Position numbers and translations under genes: made by a program
Notes under the pieces: model-generated
Told to the model about the DNA's origin: nothing
Database searches by the model: none
Seen by the model: only the letters and a program-made list of their open reading frames with translations
From: Talaromyces rugulosus
Taxonomy: Eukaryota; Ascomycota; Eurotiomycetes; Eurotiales; Trichocomaceae
DNA length: 64,000 nucleotides
Direction of reading: 5' to 3'
Assembly (NCBI RefSeq): GCF_013368755.1
Contig: NC_049565.1
Coordinates: 310,001 to 374,000 of the forward strand
Shown here: positions 32,476 through 44,480 of the stretch, one piece after another
Position numbering within the stretch: the first letter of the stretch is position 1
Layout of the letters: the number at the start of each line of letters is the position of its first letter

Positions 32476-33645
32476 ATGGATTACGAAATGGACATCGAGG
32501 CCACGGGCCCGCAGGTCACCGTTCGCGAGGTACGTACTATGCCCCTTTGCTTTTATCTCAACCAAAGCTCACTTCAACCACAGGCTGAACCCTACCGCGT
32601 CGACTTCAAACTGTCCAGCGTCGATCTCTCGCTCGCAAACGCTCTGCGCCGCACCATGCTCGCCGAGGTGCCCACGGTGGCGATCGACATTGTCGAAGTC
32701 GAGAGCAACACCTCTGTCCTGCCCGACGAGTTTCTGGCGCACCGGTTGGGTTTGGTGCCGCTCAATAGCAAAAACTGCGATCAGGATATGGAGTATAATC
32801 GCGACTGTACCTGTGAGAGCTTCTGCTCGCGGTGCAGCGTGCGGCTGACGCTGCATGCGCGCTGTAACCAGTCCGATGAGGTCATGAAGGTTTACTCGCG
32901 CGATCTCATGGTTTCGGGCGACAGAGCCAATGAGTGGGTGGGCAACCCCGTCATCACGGACCCGGAGGGCAAAGGTCCCTTGATCGCAAAGTTGATCAAG
33001 GGCCAGGAGCTCAAGCTGTCCTGCATTGCTCGCAAGGGTATTGCCAAGGAGCATGCAAAGTGGGCGCCAACTTCGGCTATTGGGTTTGAGTATGATCCTC
33101 ACAACAACTTGAAGCACAGCGACTATTGGTACGAGGAGGATCCGATCAAAGAATGGTTTGTTCTCTCTTTTTTTATGTCTCTCTCTCTTCTCTTAAATAA
33201 CTCGTTCAGGCCCGTGTCGGAAAATGCCAAGTGGGAAACACCCAACCCCCCCGACCAGCCCTTTGATTACGACGCCCAACCAACCACTTTTTACATGGAC
33301 GTCGAGTCAATCGGCAACCTCGAGCCCGACGCCATCGTGCAGCAGGGCATCTACACACTACAGACCAAACTGGCCACGATCATGGACACGCTGACCAACC
33401 CCAGCGGCTCCGGCGCGCAGGTGAACGGGCTCGGCGGCGCCGACGACGACGACATGGCGCTGGGCGGCGGCGTGCGCTCGCCAGATGCGTACGAACCGCC
33501 CGAGATTGATGCTGGCCTGGGTGGCGGCGGGTTTACGGCGTATGGTCAGGCTGCTAATGGGGGAAATAGGAGTGCCTGGGGTGGCGGTGCCACGCCGTAT
33601 GGTACTACCCCGTACGGCGGCGCGACTAACTACGGCGGTTACTGA
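32476..33645 (+). CDS. rpb3: RNA polymerase II subunit RPB3
   Basis: Three exons (32476-32529, 32584-33155, 33210-33645) give 353 residues. RPB3 pairs with RPB11 to nucleate assembly of Pol II. Visible are the alpha-like dimerisation motif (SLANALRRTMLAEVPTVAID), the HRLGLVPL loop, and the zinc loop CTCESFCSRC, followed by the insert domain. The alpha-like domain resumes at TTFYMDVESIGNLEPD. The C-terminus is a Gly/Tyr-rich tail (repeats of TPYG) that is longer than in yeast. The start is in a good context, CCACCATGGA. Confidence 0.95.
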   Translation: MDYEMDIEATGPQVTVREVRTMPLCFYLNQSSLQPQAEPYRVDFKLSSVDLSLANALRRTMLAEVPTVAIDIVEVESNTSVLPDEFLAHRLGLVPLNSKNCDQDMEYNRDCTCESFCSRCSVRLTLHARCNQSDEVMKVYSRDLMVSGDRANEWVGNPVITDPEGKGPLIAKLIKGQELKLSCIARKGIAKEHAKWAPTSAIGFEYDPHNNLKHSDYWYEEDPIKEWFVLSFFMSLSLLLNNSFRPVSENAKWETPNPPDQPFDYDAQPTTFYMDVESIGNLEPDAIVQQGIYTLQTKLATIMDTLTNPSGSGAQVNGLGGADDDDMALGGGVRSPDAYEPPEIDAGLGGGGFTAYGQAANGGNRSAWGGGATPYGTTPYGGATNYGGY

Positions 33646-34096
33646 GATATCTACCCTCTGAGTCTCGTAATTTTTTTATTTTTTTTTCCTTTTTTTCTTT
33701 TTGCATCCTATGGCGTTGTTTTCTTTCATGGACGGATCAGGAGTTATACCTACAAAGGTTAAATGAACATAACAAAGAATAGCTAGCGGCTGCAAAAGCG
33801 TTTAGCTAAAAATGCGCAAATGGAATTCTACATAATTAATACTTTTATTTATTTCTAATAAAAAGATTAAAGATAAAAAGATAAATGTCTTGGTTATACT
33901 CTTAAGATGAAACTAGATTTTAAGATGTAAATAAAACCCTGGCAACGCACAATCAAGATCCGTATATATCACTCGCCAGGCTCCGAAACTCACGGAAATG
34001 TCAAAAGAAAACAGAATCAAAAACAAAAACAAAAACAAAAACCAAACTCCAATCCACGCCATATAACTCCGCTCAAAAAAAGGCAAAAGTCAAAGA
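33646..34096. other. convergent 3' flanks
   Basis: AT-rich UTR-like DNA between converging genes, with a (CAAAAA)n run at 34013-34040. Confidence 0.45.
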
Positions 34097-35989
34097 TTAC
34101 TCCCCCGTCTCGTCAAGCCCCAGATACCCCTGACTGCTCTGAGTACGGCCCGCTCCATACACCAAATCCATCAATTTCGCCTTTTGCGACTCGCGCAGGC
34201 CACGCAGATACTCGTACGTGTCGTCGACGCCCTTGATCTGGCCCTCGATCGCGCCGAGGACGTTGTTGGTAGAGTCTACGCTGCTGCTGCTGGCGGTCGA
34301 CAGACGCGACTCGTTCTGGCGCACCAGCGGACTGACCAGTCTGCGCCGTAGCGTTTCCAGGCTGGCTTTTAGGTTGAGCAGGCGTGCCTGGTGGTCCATG
34401 AGCTGGTGTTTGTTGCTGACGGTGCGGCGGCGCACGTCGGCTAGCAGTTTGCGGTTTTTCTCGTATTTGCGGATCGCGTCTTTGTTGCCTCCCAGGAGGC
34501 GTGTCCAGAGGGAGCTGAGCATTTCGCCTTCTTCGCGCTCTTGTGTGTCGGACTCGCGCACGACGACGCGCTGCAGGTTGAGGAATTGGCGGTCGATGGA
34601 CTCGAAGAGCCCGATGAGTGCGGTTGAGTGGGTTAGCTCGCTGTTGATGGATTCTTCGAGCACGTTGAGGAATTCGGTAAACGTGCGCATCAGCGCGGCG
34701 CTGGTGCGCTGGGTGGATGTTGGTCCTAGGACGCTGGTGACCACGGTGCCGAGGATGGTTGGCGTGCTGGCGGCCGAAGACTCGCCTGGGAGAATGGATT
34801 GCTGGTGGCTTCTCTGCTCGAGTGTGGCCACCTGTGAAATCATGCCGTAGATGTTGTCAATCACAATACTGGGCAGGCTGCTCGGCGGCTGCGCATGGAG
34901 GGCTGTGAGCTCCCGGCGGGTCCAGTCCATGACGAGCAGGATCGAGTCAATGTCCGAGTCGACGTTGGCGAAGAACCGGGTTAGTTCGAGAGACAGGTCT
35001 TTGAGAGACCCGGACAGCTCGTCGAGCTGCGTGACAATGATTGGCGCGCTCGTCATGTTGCTGCCTCGCACCGACTCGCCCAGATCCCAGACTGCAATGC
35101 CAGTCTCCTGCAGGTTGCTAATGTGCTGCACCCCATTCTCCGAGTAGTATATCAAGGGCTCAAAGTTGCGGGCAAAGGCACACAGCTTGACCAGATTCGG
35201 GATCGACTGCGAGCCCTGTGGCAGGGTGAGAATGCGCACAAGAACCATGGCCAGAAACGCAACCAGAACCGAAAAAAACGCGCTGGCCTTGGAGCTGAAC
35301 ATGCGGTCGAGCGGCAGTCGGAGCGCAGTCCATGCAGCTTGCAAAGGTTCTCTTTGGGCGACTTCGGCCGACATTCGAAACCGCACATCTAGAGAGAGGC
35401 AACCATGGTCAATTGAAAGCATGACTTAACATCATGAGCCCAACCTACAGTTTGAGTTTGCTTCTTCGTGAGTGATATTCTGGACGACGGCAAGCCGCCT
35501 GTCCTTTGGCTCGGGAGACACCGACCGCCCTTTCACCGGCGAATCTGTGCCCGGTGGAAGCGGTACGTTGGCCGCCAGCGTGATGTCAGGCCAGTCGGTA
35601 GGCTTCCTTTGGGGGGAGGGAAGCGGAGGCGCCTCGCGGGCGTCTTCGTACTGCGGACTCGGCTCGCGCGATTGTTGTGGACTGCTGTTCTGCAGCGTTG
35701 GTTTCATATCGTACGGGGCATGGCGATACCAATGGCTGCCAGCAAGCGAGTCCGGGCGTCGCAGGGCTGGCGGCGACCAGCGCTCCTGCGGCGGCTCGGA
35801 TTGTGCATCTTCCGAGTCCTCAGAGCGAAAGCCCGAGTGTTGCGAGGGCAGGTCGAACATTGGCGATCGCCTGTTGGAGGCTTCAAAGTCCTCCAGTGAC
35901 GCCGACAGCGACGGATGGTCGTCGAACAGCGCGTCCATCTCGTCTTCCATGGCCGCTCTTTGTTCCGCCGAGGCCGTTGTCATGCGCAC
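34097..35989 (-). CDS. conserved single-pass membrane protein of unknown function
   Basis: Two exons (35989-35449, 35388-34097) encode 610 residues. The first about 180 are acidic, Pro/Ser-rich and probably disordered. One hydrophobic segment (FFSVLVAFLAMVLVRILTL) follows, then a long helical region with predicted coiled coils (LLADVRRRTVSNKHQLMDHQ, LLNLKASLETLRRRL) ending in QKAKLMDLVYGA. I do not recognise a named family. The arrangement suggests an organelle-membrane-anchored helical protein exposed on one side. A second in-frame ATG lies two codons in, at 35983. Confidence 0.8.
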
Positions 35990-37094
35990 AAGGTCTCTCT
36001 GTGTCTCTTTTTATTCTCTGCGTCTATGGCTCCAAGCGTTTCAAGATGCGCGATGCGTGCGAGTGCTGATTCCTGCAGGGCGAGGGTCGATAGTCGATTG
36101 TTTCACTTCGCAGTCGCAGGACTCGGAGTCATGCCGATAAGATAAGGATGGGTGCCTGATTCTGCGCATGCGCATGCGCACGAGAGCGATCGATGAGACG
36201 GATGCCTGGCAGGTCAATCTTTTTCTGCAGCCACCGGCGTCGGCGAGTGTCGTTTTCAGAAAAATACACTTGGTTGGATGTGCGAAGCAGCCAGGAGCGA
36301 CAGACAGGGAAGGGAGATCGCAGAAGAAGATCGCACGGAAAGGCGGGCTGGGCTGATAAGAGCGACGAGCGACGAGTTTTGCCCCTCTGGCCGACTACTC
36401 CCCAGCGGACTCGCCTCAGCCAATGCATTTGGGCGAATCTGACAGAGCACAAGCAGCCATTGCGTTACAAGTTAGAGCAGCGTCAGTCGTGCATGTGTAG
36501 CCTGCGTTGGAATGGTGGCTGGTCCAATTAGCGTCGCGCGGGCAGGTCGCTGAGAGCCAACCATGACTCAACTGGCTGCAAATCGTTCGAAAATCGTATG
36601 CAAATCGTCCTGCAAAACAGTCCCGTGACGCTGCCTGTTCCACTTGGTTCTGGACCTGCATTCTGTGAGTCTGACGTCTCATATCGGATCTAATATCATC
36701 TGTAAGCAAGTCAGCGTCATTCGACTCACCCTTGCTTAAAAGCCACAACTAGTCGAGTTTATCCAAATAGGAGAGGAGAATCATGCGTTGTCTTCATTAC
36801 ATTTCTAGGCAAGAATGGTACACCCTAACAAAGGAAAACCAAGAAAAAGAAGTATAAAAATATCAACAAGAGTACAGGTAAAAGAGAGTCTATGTCAATC
36901 GTCTCCTTGCTGTCCTTTTTTTTTCTTCCAAGGTGAAGCGCAAAAATCCCACGTCTATAGCATATATGGGTGTATTGGTGTATGGGTAGTTGAGTATTGT
37001 TGTATGTTGGTACAGGTAGCGCCGTTCCGCCGTCGGGCTGGTCATCTATACGACCGGTCTAAGGCGATGCTGGGCGAGCATTGATTCGGGTCGT
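35990..37094. other. intergenic region upstream of membrane-protein gene / cycA 3' flank
   Basis: Contains the 18-bp alternating purine-pyrimidine palindrome TGCGCATGCGCATGCGCA at 36163-36180. No gene seen. Confidence 0.5.
36163..36180. promoter_or_regulatory. palindrome TGCGCATGCGCATGCGCA
   Basis: Perfect 18-bp palindrome composed of overlapping TGCGCA units, about 175 bp upstream of the membrane-protein start codon. Could be a dimeric-factor site or Z-DNA-forming tract. Confidence 0.4.
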
Positions 37095-37917
<823 letters not shown>

Positions 37918-38495
37918 TGTGAGTTAAGATGTATGGGATCTGAAGAACAGGGGATAAAATGTAAAGGCGAGGTGGTGGGAAGTAAGATGGTGTTCTGTAG
38001 AAGAAGTAGAAAAGAGAAAAAGATGCGAGCTGGCAGGAGCAGAGGACCAAAGCAAGATTTTCGGGGGGAAATTTATGACTGCAGCGGCGAGTCCCCGGCC
38101 AATCAGCGCGCGGCTAATTGTAGTGCTGCCCGGGCGCAACCGGAACCGACGTTACAGTACGGTACGGTACGGTACGGCTCTTTATTCTATAAATATTCTC
38201 TAGATATTTATTATTAGCTAAAACTTAACAGTGACTCTCTTTGCAGTCAATGAATATAATCAATGAATATACAGCTATTTAAATCTTCTAAAAGAAGTGC
38301 AATGACAAATACCCGGCCCTTGATTGGCCCAAATCAGGTCCGGGCAGATGTCCGACCCGGCCCGACACGCTCGGTCGACTGGAACGGTTAGTGAATACTC
38401 AATAATACATGCAAAATGATATAATTTTCTTTAGTAGTCTAGTCTACATGTCCAAGTCTGTATAGTATAGTAGTGAATGGCAAGCAAGCATTCGA
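37918..38495. other. cycA promoter region
   Basis: Contains a short GGTAC-repeat tract at 38157-38178, and a CCAAT box (GGCCAATCAGCG) near 38097-38108, as expected for a respiratory gene. No other gene seen. Confidence 0.45.
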
Positions 38496-39421
38496 TCACC
38501 AAATCCCCAGCCATTTCTTGACCGGCCGTTTCTGACCCCCAAACTCGCGATATTCTTCGTCCTTGACAGCTTCTGCGTCTACCTCCACCTTGACAGGCGC
38601 AACCATTGTATCCGACGCACCAGCAGCAACAGGCGACTGGTCATCCTCGACAGCTGCAGCAGCAGCAGCAGTATCAGCAACAGCAGGCGCTTCCAGCCCG
38701 TGAGCAACGCGGTACTGGCGACGCTTCTCGGCGTCGTCAATACGCTTGTGCCGTTTCTCGCGCGCCAGTACCGAGGTGTGCTGCACGTGCATCTTCCACA
38801 CAGAGACCACCTGCGCGATTGTGTTGATCGGGTGGCTCAGCAGCCCGGACCAGCCGGGCATCAGGTGCGCGAATGGCGATGTGCGTTTGAAGTTTTCCAT
38901 GAATGTGAACGTCGCGAGAGATGTGAGGACGCCCTTTTTTCCCAATTAGCTCCGTCATCGTCCACTTGTATGTATACCTAGATAGAGAAAAGAAAAAAAC
39001 ACACCAATGCAATCCACGCATGAATCCACCGCGTCGTCAAAAACTTGTGCATCACCGTCCCCTCTGGCGGAAACATGTTGGGATACCGCTTCGTTTGCTG
39101 CTCCTCCTTCTCCTTGGCCGACAGCGCCGGACCAGGGTAATTGAATGGCTCTCGCACGACTGCCTTGCCATCGCGTGTCTGCATCACGCGGCGCTGGGGG
39201 TGTGACGGTGGTCGGAATTTGTCTGGCTGGGCGAGTGTGCGAGCCTTTTTTTCTTTCGAGGCATTGTTTCCTGCAGATTGTTTGCGTTGCGGCGCTGACA
39301 ATGAGAAGCCGCGACGTGCTGCCGCTGTTGCTGGTGCTTGAGCTGTAGCTGCATATCGCAAGGTCCGTGAGGAGATTCCTCGTGGTAGCAGGAACTGCGG
39401 GATATTCTGCATCGCGGCCAT
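38496..39421 (-). CDS. putative mitochondrial inner-membrane protein of unknown function
   Basis: Two exons (39421-39005, 38933-38496) encode 284 residues. The N-terminus is basic, acid-free and rich in Ala/Arg/Ser up to RRGFSLSAPQRK, a typical mitochondrial presequence with possible cleavage near FSLSAP. One or two hydrophobic segments span the splice joint (WIHAWIAL + GVLTSLATFTFM) and PGWSGLLSHP. A basic helical stretch follows (REKRHKRIDDAEKRRQY), then an Ala/Val-rich acidic tail. The acceptor AAAAAAG/GGCGTC is chosen because it alone restores an open frame. No named family recognised. Confidence 0.72.
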
Positions 39422-39748
39422 TTTGGCTCCTGTTGTTGTTGTTGTCTCCGCTGAAGAGCACGGTTTCGTTATCCGCAGCTCCGTTTTATTTTTCTGGCGG
39501 GCGGATCACGTGATATCAAATTCTATTTTTGCCTGTCGAAACACAGAACTACAAACTATTCGTAGAAATAATAATCCTATAGCACACATTGCCAAACATT
39601 ATCTCTTTACTTCCTTTGAAATAAATAAAGGGAAAAAAATTATCTAGGTTTGCGCGTTAGGGCTAGGGTTAAGTCAAGCACTACCGTCGACGTTTTTGGC
39701 CGGAATCTGATATCTATATTGAAGCAACTAGAGAATAATATGATGGCA

Positions 39749-40964
39749 TTAGCTAACTTCAACCCCCTCCAGCCCCTCCATCACCTCGTCACCAACACCG
39801 CCCTTTTGCAGCACCGTCTTGATAATTTTCGAAATCACGCTGCGTGCGATACCGCCCCGGCGAGGCTTCCACACCCCGGGAACCTCTTCGTCCGTCCCAG
39901 TAGCAAAATCCGTAGCCTGCACAGCAGAAGCAGTCCCCATAGTCGCCGCGTTCTCAGAGTCTGGGATACCGTGCTGAGTTAACCGCGAGGGGGCGTCAAT
40001 CATGCGAATCGAGAGGAGCCTCAGTTCACCGCCGGTCGATTCGGTGTCGCGGGCAATGGAAACGGCGAGGACAGAGTCAGCAACGGCGATTTCTTCCCGT
40101 GTCGGATCGAAGATTACGTTTTTCCCCGTCGATATAACGAGTAGTGTGACTGGGGGGCGCGCGTGTTTGGCGTTTTGTTGTGTGTAGATGTATTCGGCCA
40201 GGTTCCAGTCGTCTTCGAAGAAAGGGTCTTCCTCGCCTTGGGATTTGAGCTTAGGAAGTCGTGTCGACAAGAGTGCCAGATGTGTGGTCAGTGAGAGCAG
40301 GGGTAGAGGGTATGACTGAGGCGGCGACAGTAACAGAATCTAAACATTCTTCGTTAGATATATACCCTTAATGAAAAGAGAGAAGAAAAAAACTTGCATC
40401 GATGTATAACCTCCAATGCCACCGTCGATTGATAACCAGTCGACTTTTCAACCCCCCACCAGAGGTATTCCCTTCCCCATCATTCCCAGCCCCAACCAGC
40501 GATTCACGCATCATCTCTGACAAAAACACCGGCAATGCATCATCGTCTCGAAAGCCAGGGATCTCAATCGACATTTGAACCCACGAGCTCTGTCCGGCAA
40601 CCGCATGGGATCCCTCACGCGTGGCATCTCCGCCGTCTACGTTATCAGCACCGCTATATCCGTCATTCTGCTGCTCGAGCTCTTGCAGCTGTCGCAGATC
40701 CAGCGCGTCTGTGGCCAGCGTCCTCTCAATCTCTGCTTTCACTCCGACAATCGCCTCCGAGCCATCAGCAAATCCAATGCGTGCGCTGCCGTTTGCGCCG
40801 GGTACAATGCCTGTCTCGGCGGTTAGAGGCCGGAATTGTGTGGGAGAGCGGCCGTCGGGGCGGATGGGCCCGTCGGGTTGCGAGAGCGAGGTGTAGAGGT
40901 ATGAGAGCTCGGCGGGCGAGATGTGAGGGGTTTGTGAGGCTGATGTTTGTTGCGGAGGAGGCAT
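39749..40964 (-). CDS. rrp42: exosome component RRP42 (RNase PH-like)
   Basis: Two exons (40964-40398, 40339-39749) give 385 residues. RRP42 is one of six RNase PH-fold subunits forming the exosome ring for RNA decay and processing. Seen are SPAELSYLYTSLSQPDGPIRPDGRSPTQFRP near the N-terminus, NGSARIGFADGSEAIVGVKAEIE, WRLYIDILLLSPP across the splice joint and PVTLLVISTGKNVIFDPTREE in the second half. The intron (40397-40340) uses a GC donor (GCAAGT) with a TAG acceptor. No nearby GT donor keeps the conserved YIDILLLSPP frame. Confidence 0.9.
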
Positions 40965-42017
40965 GGTGATGGTATCTTATTATCGAGTATGGGCAAGTCC
41001 CAATGTCGCTCGCTGGGTTGCTGGATATGCGATCCTGTGCGGGGATAGAATAACGCGGTGTTGACTCACGCAACCATTTGACTGCAGATGGTAGAGTCAG
41101 TTCTGTAGTCTGCTGCAATGTATGTATTTAGACTGCATGTATTTCTCTTGTTCAGCAGTGCCAGGGCATTCATGGAAAGTGCAGGAGCAGCCAGGCATGG
41201 ACGATTCTTGCGATAAGTTCAACGCGGGAAACTTTTAAAGTGGGTCGCCACTAGCTGCATCGCCGCTCTCTATAAGACTACTACTACTACTCACCACCAC
41301 CACCACCACCACTCTACAACCAAGTACTATTAATATTATATTCAACACAAATTGATCAGATTATCGATAAAGAGTGTATTATGTTCAGAGCAGAGTGCTG
41401 CCGATATATAGATATAATTACAAGATTATAAACGGACCGCTCCCACAGAACGATCCCATGCTTCCAGAGCAACGAGTGACATGACCGATCATCAATCCCA
41501 TCATACCGCATGGTGCAGCACAAAACACAGGTTCGATATCACATGGTCGAATAAGGAATATACAACGAATCAAAAAGACAGATACTAGCACAGGGGACAC
41601 AAGGAAATAGAGACGGTAATTTTGCCGAGGCAGGAAAAAAATGACAACAGCAAAAAAAAACAGGGAAACGCTATGCTCGAATGATTCACGCGTCTAGCGC
41701 GGACAATATAATAAGAGACTGGGGTTGCAATGTGCAAAATGAGATAATAACAAATGGGGTATGTTAAAGAGAAGTAGATAAGCAAATATGAGACTGGGAA
41801 AATCAGCAAAAAATGATACATCTATATGCCACTGTGAAAAGACAAAAAGCCACGGGGGAACGATAAATAAAAAGAGATCCAGTGAAGAAACGCCGATTGT
41901 CCTTATACCGTTTACTTTTCCTGTTTAGCCGCCGCCGGAACGAATGCATCGATGAAACATGAAAGGGTTCGAAAGAAGCGGCGAGATATCCGCATGAGGA
42001 AGTAGTCAGACTATTGT
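40965..42017. other. rrp42 promoter / imeB 3' flank
   Basis: Contains CTA and CAC trinucleotide microsatellites at 41277-41311. No gene seen. Confidence 0.45.
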
Positions 42018-44480
42018 CTACCGGTAGGTCGACTCAGAGAGGATGGTGTTGGCAACCGCGGCAGCCCACTCTTGGTCCGAGTATGGAGGCGTGGGCCATT
42101 GACGGTTCGAGTTCTCACCGTTGACCTTTGACTCCCTTTGTTTGACAGGTGTACTGTCATTCAGACCAAACGAGACTCCGTCCCGCTTGGCTGACGGAGA
42201 GGGAGTAGGGTAAGGGTTCAGCGTACGGCTAGAGTCGTTCGCCAAGTCGGAAACGTGGCTGTCCTCTTTGTATAGAGAAGAGGAAGAATCCTCATCATAT
42301 CGCTGGGCAAGGCGTCTCGCGGCCTTGCTGGCCGAGTGAAGAACTTCGTCAAGCAGTTCGTCCTCTTCTTCAGGAGTCTCGTACCGATGAACAGGATGCG
42401 ATGACATCTGCAACGCCCTGCGAGTTCGGCTAGACACAGGTCCGCCAACTGGGGAAGGGCTTTCGGTCATAGACCGAAGAGGACCTCCGGGAACAGATTG
42501 TCTCTTGGATAAGACGTGGTTCGGGACAGAGGTGAGCTGAGGGGGAGGGTTGGCTGACTCTATGCCATATTTGATATCCTGGACGGCTTTGTCCAGTTCG
42601 GCAAACTCGACGTTTTTGGCTTCAACCATGTTCGCGTCCAGTGCGACAGATGATCGATTTGGCCAAGGAGAGCATCCGGCATTGGCTTCGACGTCGTAGT
42701 TGACTGCGGCAGCTTGGTTCCGGCCAGATAACCGGCGAGCTCGTTTCCGCAGGTGTGAAAAGAAGCTTTCTTTTTGCGCGGCAGAATTCGTGCCATTGCC
42801 GATGCCATTCAATGCTCGCTCAGCTTCCTGTCTGTGAGCGTCCGAGTAGTGGTTTCCATGAGAGTTGACCGACAGCTGGCGACCAATCTTCTTGGATTTG
42901 GCTGCATCTGCTTGTTGTTGCATGGCTGAAACTTGATGGTTGTGGTGCGCAACAGCAGAGTTTGCTTGGGCGGTGACTGCATTTGAAAGGGGGGACACCG
43001 GTCGGATGGAAGGGAGAATAGGCATGGGAGCTCCATTTGCCCACGTTGCTCGCTTAGCTGCTGATCGGCCCTTGGCTGCCTGCATCTCGGCAGTTGTGGT
43101 CTGTGTAACTGGAGCCGGTCGTACGGGTTCAGGTTCAACGACAGGGGCAGGGCTGTCAGATCGTACGACCAAGGATCGACGGAACCAAGAGGGCTTGGTA
43201 GACAGTGCAGGCGACTCGCTGCCATCCTTGGCTGCTGGTCGGATGTTCTTCTCCGACATCTTGCGACCCATAAGCCTCGCAGTTGACGACTTTGGTCTCA
43301 ACAATGGGTCCACGGCATCGGTAAAGTATTCGTGGTTCAAAGCCTGAGTAGACGTTGGCCGGTTACGAGGATCCCACATCAAACACGAAGTCACAAAGTT
43401 GCTCAATGACTGTGGCCAGTGAGGAGGCTGCAGAATCGATTCCATAGAATGAGGAGCCATCTGTTTATGATTAGCTGGGTTCAAAAATCAGGTGTGAAAA
43501 GAAGATATAAAAACATACCTTGGGGAAGGTGAAGCCGAGCTTCTGCGCGAGTCTGTTACCATCGCGCCATTCTCCACCACCAACTTTGGCACCAGACTTG
43601 GTGTACCAGTTTCCGGGACTTCCCATGATTTCACAGATGCGCCACACTTGATCGACCTCATTCCCACCAGGGAACAATGGCTTCAGCGTGGCTATCTCAA
43701 CGGCCATGGCTCCAACGGCCCAGATATCGACGGGAGCAGAGTACTCTCCGGCACGGAGGAGTACTTCCGGTGCTCGGTACCAGCGTGTTGACACGTAGGT
43801 TGTATACGGCGACCTGGAATGTGTTTCACGAGCCAGACCAAAGTCGGCAATCTTGACGGTGTATGTGGGAGGGGTCGAAGGAGGCGTGACGAGGTTAGAA
43901 TAGCGTGTAAAAGCCGAATCAACGGGCGCCGATGTGGAGACAAGGATGTTCTCGGGTTTGATGTCGCGATGGAAGAAGTTGTGGGCATGGATGTGGTCGA
44001 GCCCGGACAGGATCTGGTACAAAATGCTCTTGACGTGCTTTCCCTCAAGGAACTTGTGGTCTCGGGCTTTCATTAATTGGTAAAGGTTGCCGTCCATATA
44101 CTCCATACAAATGTGAAGTTTCTTGCTCAATGGATCAAGAAAGATGTCGAGGGCGGGGACAAGGTGCACATGGTGAGGAAGCGTGCGGAGGAAGATGACT
44201 TCACGGAGCTCGAGACAGGGAGCGAACGACTCAAAGGTCTTTTTCATCGTTTTGATAGCCACCTAGATCGCTGTTAGCATATACAATTCGGTTTTACTCG
44301 ATTAGCAAGTATTACCATTGTGCCTCTTCGTGCAACATTGGCACCGGCAGTCCGCGTTCGAGCGAGCACGACACTGCCAAACGACCCGTCTCCGATTTCC
44401 TTCATGACCTCGAAGCGGTCCTCCAAGGCCACCATACTTTGTGACGTTCCCCGGAGGGAGTATTCATGAGAGATGGCCAT
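42018..44480 (-). CDS. imeB: IME2/ImeB-type serine/threonine kinase (CMGC, MAK/RCK group)
   Basis: Three exons (44480-44316, 44262-43519, 43460-42018) encode 783 residues. The kinase domain is complete: IGDGSFGSV, VAIK, FHRDIKPEN, ADFGLA, a TxY activation loop (SPYTTYVSTRWYRAPE) and the CMGC insert ending GNEVDQVW. The long C-terminal tail is Ser/Pro-rich and probably disordered. In Aspergillus nidulans ImeB affects sexual development, light response and mycotoxin control; in yeast Ime2 drives meiosis. Start 44480 lies in GCCATGGCC. An acceptor-like TTCTGCAG just upstream (44502-44507) suggests a 5'-UTR intron. A 4.9-kb gene-free region precedes it. Confidence 0.93.
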
